The notes under the pieces are model-generated. The model saw nothing but the letters and a program-made list of their open reading frames with translations. It was not told where the DNA came from and did no database searches. From Acidobacteriaceae bacterium (GTDB taxonomy: Bacteria; Acidobacteriota; Terriglobia; Terriglobales; Acidobacteriaceae): a DNA stretch of 11,353 nucleotides. Within the stretch, counting starts at the first letter, position 1; every line of letters begins with the position of its first letter. The position numbers and the translations under genes were made by a program. This document shows positions 6,203-11,353 of the stretch, piece after piece. The stretch spans positions 1 through 11,353 of the forward strand of contig JAUTWY010000348.1 of NCBI GenBank assembly GCA_030838305.1. Reading direction: 5' to 3'.

Positions 6203-6532
6203 TCAGATGGGGGGACTGCTAAGCGCGGTTGGCTTTACCACTCTGCCCATCATCTTTAGCACCTTGGACGTCTCAGGCGGCCGGATGGCCTCTTTTTGAG
6301 TAGCCTGCATCAAACTTCCCTCCACGGCATCAAGGGCCAGGCAAGAGCGTTCCAAAACGATGAGAAGATACTTCTGAGCGATGGGACGGTCGGCAGGATG
6401 GATCAGTTCCCACCAGCGGCGGATAGACTCTTGGATTTCTGATTCCGTTTTCTCGCCGACAACTAAGGCATCGATTAGGCGGTAGACCTTACTTTTGATT
6501 GCCTGGTACGAGACAGAAATCTCCTGGGGCAT
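6203..6532 (-). CDS. Small hypothetical helical protein
   Basis: A 109-aa protein that I do not recognise. It begins MPQEISVSYQAIKSKVYRLI and looks mostly helical and soluble, with a Trp-rich stretch IRRWWELIHPADRPIAQKYL (about 38-57), a helix LLIVLERSCLALDAVEGSLM, and a basic, Pro/Ser-containing tail. No signal peptide, membrane helix or catalytic motif is evident. ATG at 6532 is favoured because GGAG is 5 nt upstream; the frame extends to a TTG at 6580 with no ribosome site. It stands alone on the minus strand, 259 bp upstream of lysR and divergent from the gene at 6839. Codon choice looks like the neighbours, which argues that it is real. Confidence 0.6.
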   Translation of the reverse strand: MPQEISVSYQAIKSKVYRLIDALVVGEKTESEIQESIRRWWELIHPADRPIAQKYLLIVLERSCLALDAVEGSLMQATQKEAIRPPETSKVLKMMGRVVKPTALSSPPI

Positions 6533-6838
6533 GGGGTCTCCGGCACTTTCTAATTGCAGCACCAGCAATCTGCCAGCCAAACCGTAGGTGCTTGCAGGCT
6601 CAGTTGTTCTGGCTAAGAAGCTCCACCGGAATCCTGCGAATGGAATAAATCAGAAGCTGGAATATGAATTCTGGAAGTTGTCAGGATCGCTCGGTCCCTG
6701 TTACACCGCAGGTTACAATGTTCCACTCTCGAACGCTCCGGTTGGCTGATATCTTCCTTGCGTGCCGGGGACGCTTAACGTTTGCTCTTGTCGCACAAGA
6801 CTAGAGTTCCGATGCAGCAGATAAATCTTGGAGGCGGG
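6533..6838. other. 306-bp divergent intergenic region
   Basis: There is no gene here. It holds a hairpin AGCACC (6558-6563) / GGTGCT (6587-6592) close to the start of the minus-strand gene. A weak plus-strand promoter candidate is TTGTCA (6678-6683), 17 bp, TTACAC (6701-6706), with an alternative -10 TACAAT at 6714-6719. Either could drive the gene at 6839, leaving a leader of more than 100 nt. Confidence 0.35.
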
Positions 6839-7432
6839 ATGAAAAAGGTCGCATGGATTCTTGTATTTCCTTTATTGATTTCAGTTTTGGGCAGAGCACA
6901 GAATGAACCGAGTGAGCCCCCTGCGCCTGATTCGCGGCGTTTCGAAGCCGAACATCGTGTGTTCTTCCCTAGCGACACGTTTTGGGGATGGGCGCAATTT
7001 GACTTGGCGCCTCCGCACAACGAAATCGACCCCAATCTCTGCGCCGGAAACGCCGGGCAGTACGGCGGCGTGAACGCACCTTGCAGTCTGTTTGCCCGCT
7101 ACATGCTGTCAGGAATGCTTGAGGTGCGTCCCTTTGGCCGGGGACCGCTAAGGCGCTTCATGATTTTTGGCGCGCCCGCATTTCTGTTTGGCAAGACGAT
7201 CCCCAAAACCTTGTACACCTGGTCTCCTGATGCGATTGGCATTGAGCACTCATGGGGAGTGGGAATCTTCATCGCCAAAGGATTTGAATTTCGAGTGACC
7301 CAACACTTCTTGTTCGATCGTTTGGGTGCTCGCGACAGGAATCTAGGAGTAGCTGATCTGGGGACCAATGGACCCTGGGGACGTTATATGACGGTGGGCG
7401 TGCATAAGTCGTTCGGGACGAGGAGATGGTGA
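6839..7432 (+). CDS. Exported hypothetical protein, possibly outer-membrane beta-barrel
   Basis: A 197-aa protein with an N-terminal signal sequence (MKKVAWILVFPLLISVLGRA, cleavage near residue 20). The mature chain starts with a Pro/Glu-rich linker, then shows amphipathic, aromatic-rich strands separated by Gly/Asp turns: FMIFGAPAFLFGKT, GIEHSWGVGIFIAKGFEFRV, TQHFLFDRLG and GRYMTVGVHKSF, ending in RRW. This pattern resembles a small outer-membrane barrel, but I recognise no family. Two cysteines (Cys68 and Cys82) could form a disulfide. The start is ATG at 6839 because GGAGG (6830-6834) is 4 nt upstream and the signal peptide begins there; the frame continues upstream to 6782 without a ribosome site. 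It is convergent with the solenoid gene, with 10 bp between the stops. Confidence 0.75.
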   Translation: MKKVAWILVFPLLISVLGRAQNEPSEPPAPDSRRFEAEHRVFFPSDTFWGWAQFDLAPPHNEIDPNLCAGNAGQYGGVNAPCSLFARYMLSGMLEVRPFGRGPLRRFMIFGAPAFLFGKTIPKTLYTWSPDAIGIEHSWGVGIFIAKGFEFRVTQHFLFDRLGARDRNLGVADLGTNGPWGRYMTVGVHKSFGTRRW

Positions 7433-7434
7433 TC

Positions 7435-7448
7435 GCTTATTTCTAAGC
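7435..7448. terminator. Short hairpin between convergent stops
   Basis: GCTTA (7435-7439), loop TTTC, TAAGC (7444-7448), spanning the 10-bp gap between two convergent stop codons. The stem is only 5 bp and A/T-rich, so it is a weak candidate. Confidence 0.25.
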
Positions 7449-7927
7449 AGGCATCGCCGGAGCGGAAGTCCTGCGCATCCGTTGAACCAGCCAGATCACG
7501 AAGGCGACCAGCAGACCGAGGACCACGAAAGGGGCAAGCACGATCGGCACAAGCCAGCCGCGTCCGCCCATCGAGGTCACGTCGCCTGAGATGCTTGCGC
7601 CCGCATCCCGCCGTATCTGCCCGCCAAACACAGTCGCATCGCCGGCTATCTTTACCCCATGGTCCAGCCGGAGGTCGCCGCCAAATGTGGTTACGTCTCC
7701 GGACACCTCTGCCTGGTCTTCGATCACAACGCTGCCGCCAAATGCGGTTACATCGCCCGCCACTTGGCCGCGAACCCGGATGCTGCAGGCAAAACAGGTC
7801 AGCTCACCTACTTGCTGGTTCGGTGCGATATTAATGTTGTGGCCGAATTGCGTGTAGCTGGGGTTGTTCTTGGCGAACGACGCGCTTGAAAGTGTCAGGC
7901 AGAAGAGTACCAGTGCGCAGAAAACAC

Positions 7928-7952
7928 TTCTCGGTTCTCGGTTCTCGGTTCT
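7928..7952 (+). repeat. Tandem 7-bp repeat TTCTCGG, about 3.6 copies
   Basis: TTCTCGG at 7928-7934, 7935-7941 and 7942-7948, then TTCT. It is located at the edge of the 88-bp insertion and in the 5' coding part of the solenoid gene. The unit is not a multiple of three, so a change in copy number shifts the reading frame. Confidence 0.9.
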
Positions 7953-8018
7953 TAGCCCTCGGCAAGAATCGCTGGCTACCAGGCTGACGACTGGGAATTG
8001 GGGACTGAGAACTGCTTC
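7931..8018. mobile_element. 88-bp MITE-like insertion flanked by GAAG
   Basis: On the minus strand the tetramer GAAG occurs at 8018-8015 and again at 7930-7927, bracketing an 88-bp unit (one GAAG counted). The ends are imperfect inverted repeats: a GGTTCTCGGT-type left end and, read on the opposite strand, an AGTTCTCAGT right end (8 of 10). A central hairpin CTGG (7972-7975), CTA, CCAG (7979-7982) gives it a palindromic build. It has no coding capacity, so any transposase would act in trans. Confidence 0.5.
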
Positions 8019-8068
8019 GTGCCTCGTTCATGACACGGACCTCCACTCGATGCTAGCCCTGGAACGGG

Positions 8069-8077
8069 ATTATGCCA
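8069..8077 (-). promoter_or_regulatory. Extended -10 promoter candidate for the solenoid gene
   Basis: The minus strand carries TGG followed by CATAAT, an extended -10 (TGn plus 5 of 6), about 25 bp upstream of the GGAGG ribosome site at 8040-8044. There is no good -35, as is usual for extended -10 promoters. Its presence supports 8031 as the original start. Confidence 0.4.
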
Positions 8078-8096
8078 CAAAAGCCTCGAGAATAAG

Positions 8097-8127
8097 TTGG
8101 GTGCCGCGCCGAAGGTTTATCTATAAT
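8097..8127 (+). promoter_or_regulatory. Candidate icd promoter
   Basis: A perfect -10 TATAAT (8122-8127) with a weak -35 TTGGGT (8097-8102) at a long 19-bp spacing. Transcription would start near 8134, leaving a leader of about 39 nt before the icd ATG. The ribosome site AGGGGGG lies at 8159-8165. Confidence 0.5.
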
Positions 8128-8172
8128 ACTGGGTTCCTAAACATACGTGAAACTTTATAGGGGGGCCAGCAA

Positions 8173-9591
8173 ATGGCAGGGTCGTATAACGGCGTGTCTG
8201 TACCAACCAGCGGAAGAAAGATCGGATATGCGCGAGGCAAGTACGATGTCCCGGATAATCCGATCGTTCCTTTTATCGAGGGCGATGGCACCGGTCGCGA
8301 TATCTGGAAGGCGTCGCTTCGCGTGTTCGATGCAGCGGTGGAAAAGGCCTACAAAAGCAAGCGCCGGGTAGCCTGGTATGAGGTTTTTGCAGGCGAGAAG
8401 GCCAAAGCAAAGCTCGACAACTGGCTGCCTGACGACACTGTCGATGCCATTCGCGAGTTTCGCGTCGCCATCAAAGGTCCGCTGACCACGCCCGTGGGTG
8501 GCGGCATTCGCTCGCTCAACGTAGCCTTGCGTCAGATTCTGGATTTATATTGCTGCGTGCGTCCGGTCAAGTATTACAAGGGCGTGCCTTCGCCAGTCAA
8601 AAATCCCGAACGCATGGATGTGGTCATCTACCGCGAAAACACAGAGGACGTCTACGCGGGCATCGAGTGGGAGCAGGGAACTGCCGAGTGCGCGAGGTTA
8701 ATCGAGTTTCTGAACAAAGACATGCTGAAGGGCGGCAAAAAACAGATTCGATTGGATTCAGGTGTCGGCATCAAGCCAATCTCAGTTACCGGAACCAAGC
8801 GGCTTGTCCGCATGGCGATTCTTCATGCGCTCGAGACTGGACGCAAGAGTGTAACTCTGGTGCACAAGGGGAACATCCAGAAATTTACCGAGGGTGCGTT
8901 TCGCAAGTGGGGATATGAGCTTGCCACGGAAGAATTCCGCGATCAGGTGATTACCGAACGTGAGAGCTGGATCATCGACAATAAAGACAAGAATCCCACC
9001 CTGACCGTGGCGCAAAATGCCGAACTGGTTGAGCCGGGGATGGAATTCGCTCCGCCTGCATTTCGTCAGGCTGTGGAACAGGAAGTGAAAGAGGTTATCG
9101 ACCGCATCTACCACACTCATGGCCAGGGCCAGTGGAAGAAAAAGATCATGATCAACGACCGCATTGCCGATTCTATCTTCCAGCAAGTGGTGACGCGGGC
9201 GGATGAATATTCGGTTCTCGCCACTCCGAATCTGAATGGAGACTACATTTCGGACGCCTGCGCCGCCCAAGTGGGCGGGCTGGGCATCGCTCCCGGCGCG
9301 AACATTGGCGACGGCTATGCGATCTTCGAGGCGACGCACGGCACCGCTCCTAAGTACGCCGATAAAGATGTGATCAATCCCGGTTCGGTGATGCTCTCCG
9401 GCGTGATGATGTTTCGGTTCTTGGGATGGAACGAAGCCGCTGATCTGATCGAGAGCGGGATGGAGCGCACAATTCTTCAGAAAAAAGTCACGTACGACTT
9501 CGAACGCCTGATGGAAGGGGCGACCAAAGTGAAGACCAGTGAATTCGCGGACTGCATTATTGAAAATATGGGGGCGGCCGTGCTGGTGTAG
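8173..9591 (+). CDS. icd: Isocitrate dehydrogenase (NADP+)
   Basis: A 472-aa TCA-cycle enzyme oxidatively decarboxylating isocitrate to 2-oxoglutarate. Family marks: PFIEGDGTGRD near the N-terminus; TTPVGGGIRSLNVALRQ (105-121) with Ser114, equivalent to the serine that E. coli phosphorylates; IYRENTEDVYAGIEW; LNGDYISDACAAQ with metal-binding Asp357 and Asp361. Lys394-Tyr395 (HGTAPKYA) with Tyr441 and Arg445 (TYDFERL) are the residues that select NADP in the E. coli enzyme. It is about 55 residues longer than E. coli Icd (416 aa), the extra lying roughly at 265-325 (the AQNAELVEPGMEFAPPAFRQ region). A comparable insertion is known in cyanobacterial enzymes. The start is ATG at 8173 with AGGGGGG 7 nt upstream. 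mdh follows 136 bp downstream, with a palindrome in between. Confidence 0.97.
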   Translation: MAGSYNGVSVPTSGRKIGYARGKYDVPDNPIVPFIEGDGTGRDIWKASLRVFDAAVEKAYKSKRRVAWYEVFAGEKAKAKLDNWLPDDTVDAIREFRVAIKGPLTTPVGGGIRSLNVALRQILDLYCCVRPVKYYKGVPSPVKNPERMDVVIYRENTEDVYAGIEWEQGTAECARLIEFLNKDMLKGGKKQIRLDSGVGIKPISVTGTKRLVRMAILHALETGRKSVTLVHKGNIQKFTEGAFRKWGYELATEEFRDQVITERESWIIDNKDKNPTLTVAQNAELVEPGMEFAPPAFRQAVEQEVKEVIDRIYHTHGQGQWKKKIMINDRIADSIFQQVVTRADEYSVLATPNLNGDYISDACAAQVGGLGIAPGANIGDGYAIFEATHGTAPKYADKDVINPGSVMLSGVMMFRFLGWNEAADLIESGMERTILQKKVTYDFERLMEGATKVKTSEFADCIIENMGAAVLV

Positions 9592-9595
9592 AAGT

Positions 9596-9693
9596 AATTT
9601 AGTGATTGGGAAATTTAGTAATCGTGCAGTTGACCCGACCCTCGGCGGTTAGTGAGAATCTCGACCGGTTTCAAATTACCCAATTACAAAATT
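9596..9693. repeat. 98-bp imperfect palindrome between icd and mdh
   Basis: The left arm 9596-9616 (AATTTAGTGATTGGGAAATT plus T) and the right arm 9673-9693, read in reverse complement (AATTTTGTAATTGGGTAATT plus T), match at 18 of 21 positions, with a 56-nt middle. A tandem 8-mer ATTGCTCA (9691-9698, 9699-9706) follows. The unit starts 5 bp after the icd stop and ends before the mdh ribosome site (AAAGGA, 9715-9720). It could act as an attenuator or RNA stabiliser between the two genes, or be a MITE-like insertion. Confidence 0.6.
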
Positions 9694-9727
9694 GCTCAAT
9701 TGCTCAATTTCTTGAAAGGACTTATAC

Positions 9728-10654
9728 ATGCGCAAGAAAGTAACCATCGTAGGCTCAGGCAACGTAGGTGCGACCGCGGCTCACTGGATCGCTTCGAAAG
9801 AACTGGCCGATGTGGTTCTCATCGACATCATCGAAGGTGTTCCCCAAGGCAAGGGGTTGGACTTGCTGGAAGCCATGCCCATCGAGAAGCGCGATTCTTA
9901 TGTCACCGGTACCAATGACTACAAAGACACCGCGAACTCCGACATCGTCGTAATCACCGCCGGCATCCCACGCAAGCCCGGCATGAGCCGCGACGACCTG
10001 CTCAACACCAATTACAACATTATGAAGGCGGTAGTGGGCGAGGTGGTGAAATATTCGCCCGATTGCATTCTGATTATCGTTTCGAACCCGCTGGATGCCA
10101 TGGCCCAGGCGGCCTACAAGCTGAGCGGATTTCCGCGCGAGCGTGTGATCGGCATGGCCGGAGTGCTCGATTCGGCTCGCTTCCGCGCTTTTATCGCCGA
10201 CGAATTGAAAGTCAGCGTCGAGAACGTAACGGCATTTGTCCTCGGAGGACACGGCGACACCATGGTTCCTCTACCACGCTATTCCACTGTCGCCGGCATT
10301 CCCATCACCGAGTTGATCGAGAAATCGCGGCTCGAAGCCCTGGTGCAACGCACGCGCGACGGTGGAGCGGAAATCGTGAAACATCTGAAGACCGGCTCGG
10401 CCTACTACGCGCCTTCGGCAGCCGCGACAGAAATGGTCGAGGCGATCCTGAAAGACAAGAAAAAAATCCTGCCCTGCGCGGCGTATCTGCAGGGCGAGTA
10501 CGGAATCAATGGACTCTACGTGGGCGTGCCGGTGAAGTTGGGGGCCAAGGGCATCGAGCAGATCATCGAGATCAGGCTGACTGCGGAAGAGAAAGCGGGG
10601 CTCGACAGGAGCGCGGCCGCGGTGAAGGAGTTGGTGGGCGTGATTGGTGTCTGA
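9728..10654 (+). CDS. mdh: Malate dehydrogenase (NAD+, LDH-like type)
   Basis: A 308-aa enzyme interconverting malate and oxaloacetate. The N-terminal Rossmann fold shows VTIVGSGNVG (G9-x-G11-x-x-G14) and Asp33 at the end of the second strand (VLIDI), which selects NAD. Substrate and catalytic residues are visible: Arg82 and Arg88 in GIPRKPGMSRDDLL, Asn120 in VSNPLD, Asp148 and Arg151 in GVLDSARF, and His175 in GGHGDTMVP. The arginine at position 82, not glutamine, points to malate rather than lactate. Length and motifs match the [LDH-like] MDH group common in Acidobacteriota and Chlorobi. The start is ATG at 9728 with AAAGGA 7 nt upstream. It may share a transcript with icd or have its own promoter in the A/T-rich spacer. 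A small stem TGACC/GGTCA (10652-10665) overlaps its stop codon. Confidence 0.97.
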   Translation: MRKKVTIVGSGNVGATAAHWIASKELADVVLIDIIEGVPQGKGLDLLEAMPIEKRDSYVTGTNDYKDTANSDIVVITAGIPRKPGMSRDDLLNTNYNIMKAVVGEVVKYSPDCILIIVSNPLDAMAQAAYKLSGFPRERVIGMAGVLDSARFRAFIADELKVSVENVTAFVLGGHGDTMVPLPRYSTVAGIPITELIEKSRLEALVQRTRDGGAEIVKHLKTGSAYYAPSAAATEMVEAILKDKKKILPCAAYLQGEYGINGLYVGVPVKLGAKGIEQIIEIRLTAEEKAGLDRSAAAVKELVGVIGV

Positions 10655-10692
10655 CCTGGAGGTCATGAATTTGCTTAATTGAACTTTGACCG

Positions 10693-10820
10693 AGAAGGGC
10701 GCGATTGAGCTTCGAACGGGAAGGGCACGAGTCGTGCCTTTCTGATCCCCGTGGTTCGGGGGCTGCAACTCTGAAGTCGTGCCCTTCCCGAAAACGCGCT
10801 TGGATCCGAAGTCGTGCCTT
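10693..10820. repeat. REP-like cluster of GTCGTGCC half-sites with a 14-bp inverted repeat
   Basis: CGGGAAGGGCACGA (10717-10730) and TCGTGCCCTTCCCG (10777-10790) are perfect 14-bp inverted repeats. Between them lie a local palindrome GGCACGA-G-TCGTGCC (10724-10738) and a hairpin CCCCG/CGGGG (10747-10761). Related half-sites are AAGGGCGCGA (10695-10704) and AAGTCGTGCCTT (10809-10820). The cluster lies between mdh (plus) and the minus-strand genes to its right, so it may also end transcription from both sides. Confidence 0.7.
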
Positions 10821-10821
10821 T

Positions 10822-10902
10822 TCACACCTTCTCGATCGTCACCTTCTTCACCACCACCTCCTTATTCGGCTTATCCTGGCGCCATCCCTTACTGCCAGAC
10901 AT
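10822..10902 (-). pseudogene. Probable cyclophilin (peptidyl-prolyl isomerase) C-terminal remnant
   Basis: A 26-codon frame on the minus strand ends WRQDKPNKEVVVKKVTIEKV and then TGA. The string DKPxK(E/D)VVxKKVTIE(K/R)V resembles the C-terminal strand of cyclophilin-type prolyl isomerases, as I remember it. Only this tail is present; upstream the DNA becomes the C-terminal codons of the phosphoesterase in a different frame (overlap 10889-10902). An ATG at 10902 opens the frame but no Shine-Dalgarno supports it. The likeliest reading is the 3' end of a prolyl isomerase gene left after a deletion or rearrangement that brought the phosphoesterase next to it. The stretch is short, so chance resemblance is possible. 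Confidence 0.45.
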
Positions 10903-11353
10903 CGGTAATCGTCGTAACCGACGCCGACTTTCCAGCATAAGGCAATCCATAGATCGCTTCCAGAGTTCGCAGCACGTTGTAGTGGTTAATACTCTCACCG
11001 TACTTCCCGGGTTTTACCATCGGTCCCACGAAGATGGTTGCAATATGATCGGAGATTGTGCCCTGGTCTTCGTCCCAGGTGATAATGAGCAGGCTGTTAT
11101 TGGTCTTCGCCCAGGTGACATAAGCTTGAAGATTGGTCTGAAGCCAGCTGTCAGCTTGCTGGATGGTTCCGTCGTGCATGTCATCGAGCAGATTTGGCAC
11201 GACCCAGGAAATCGTGGGGAGATTCGAAAAAGTGGTGGGAAAACTGCTGAAGGGCTTACTGTCGCCGGAAGGCACGTTGGAAAAATCAATCCAGGGCGCA
11301 TGCTTGCGCGCGTACTTGCCGGAAACGCATACCTGAGATCCAACCGAAGGCAG
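10889..11353 (-). CDS. Phosphoesterase family protein (phospholipase C / acid phosphatase-like), C-terminal part
   Basis: The gene enters from the right edge; 154 C-terminal residues are visible, ending in TAA at 10891-10889. The segment KYARKHAPWIDFSNVPSGDS, then SWVVPNLLDDMHDGT, LLIITWDEDQG, DHIATIFVGPMVKPG and INHYNVLRTLEAIYGLPYAG is characteristic of the Pfam phosphoesterase family (PF04185), which includes phospholipase C and AcpA-type acid phosphatases. WDED and DHI carry the Asp and His residues expected in the metal-binding active site. Such proteins are normally exported, but the N-terminus is outside the window. GTG 11275 is internal, not the start, because the family sequence continues upstream of it to the edge. 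It is convergent with mdh across the REP-like cluster. Confidence 0.9.
   Translation of the reverse strand: MPSVGSQVCVSGKYARKHAPWIDFSNVPSGDSKPFSSFPTTFSNLPTISWVVPNLLDDMHDGTIQQADSWLQTNLQAYVTWAKTNNSLLIITWDEDQGTISDHIATIFVGPMVKPGKYGESINHYNVLRTLEAIYGLPYAGKSASVTTITDVWQ

Larger units (their letters stand above)
7443..8031 (-). pseudogene. Beta-solenoid (GDVT/FGG repeat) membrane protein, interrupted in the signal peptide
   Basis: From 7928 to 7443 the frame encodes a signal-peptide core (SVFCALVLFCLTLSSASFA), a ...CFAC... segment, four ~20-residue repeats of the form GDVTxFGGxxxI (AGDVTAFGGSVVI, SGDVTTFGGDLRL, AGDATVFGGQI, SGDVTSMGG), a C-terminal transmembrane helix (WLVPIVLAPFVVLGLLVAFV) and a basic tail. 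The repeats suggest a bactofilin-like or adhesin-like beta-solenoid. This frame has no ATG, GTG or TTG between the upstream stop at 8028-8030 and GTG 7763, which is inside the repeats. An ATG at 8031 with GGAGG (8040-8044) 8 nt upstream is in another frame. Deleting the 88 bp at 7931-8018 gives MNEARSVFCALVLF..., an intact 166-aa exported protein. The gene therefore looks broken by a small insertion; alternatives are a non-canonical start or frame switching through the TTCTCGG repeats. Confidence 0.75.

Noticed and set aside
7443..7763. GTG 7763 as the true start of the solenoid gene
   Set aside because: It lies inside the repeat series and would drop the signal peptide core and the CFAC segment that are still encoded upstream in the same frame.
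8782..9339. 185-codon minus-strand open frame inside icd
   Set aside because: Antisense shadow of a strongly conserved enzyme.
10652..10665. TGACC/GGTCA stem as the mdh terminator
   Set aside because: A 5-bp stem overlapping the stop codon without a T-tract is too weak; the REP-like cluster downstream is a better candidate.

Overview
The window looks like a chromosomal segment of a soil-type Acidobacteriota (class Terriglobia is my best guess). This is inferred from gene content: a DUF2934 protein, a small secreted DUF5818-like protein, a GDVT/FGG beta-solenoid membrane protein, a long-form isocitrate dehydrogenase with an internal insertion, and a bacterial deoxyhypusine-synthase-like enzyme. 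The base composition is moderately GC-rich and the intergenic spaces are rich in palindromic repeats. No complete rRNA or tRNA gene, CRISPR array or transposase gene is visible.

Layout. 1-98 is the N-terminus of an ACT-domain protein (minus). 351-1505 is a deoxyhypusine synthase (DHS)-family enzyme (plus, TTG start). 1636-1911 is a DUF2934 protein (minus). 1912-2431 has no convincing gene but folds into several hairpins and ends in a tRNA/tmRNA-like T-arm. 2432-2989 is a pyruvoyl-dependent arginine decarboxylase (minus, TTG start). 3242-3580 is the small secreted protein. 3678-5033 is an exported POTRA-repeat protein without a beta-barrel, and 5035-5943 is a LysR regulator one base upstream of it, so the two are probably co-translated. 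6203-6532 is an unknown small protein. 6839-7432 is an exported, possibly outer-membrane protein (plus). 7443-8031 is the solenoid gene (minus), broken. 8173-9591 is icd and 9728-10654 is mdh (plus), both TCA-cycle enzymes. 10822-10902 appears to be a cyclophilin C-terminal remnant, and 10889-11353 is the C-terminus of a phosphoesterase (minus).

How they fit. The arginine decarboxylase makes agmatine, and DHS-family enzymes transfer aminobutyl groups from polyamines. Their proximity suggests a polyamine pathway, although bacteria lack eIF5A, the normal DHS target. icd and mdh form a central-carbon pair.

The most notable observation is a set of short palindromic, MITE/REP-like elements of several sequence types (183-262, 1555-1616, 7931-8018, 9596-9693, 10693-10820). 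One of them, 88 bp flanked by GAAG, sits inside the signal-peptide codons of the solenoid gene. Removing exactly 88 bp rejoins a well-placed Shine-Dalgarno and ATG in frame with the rest of the gene.
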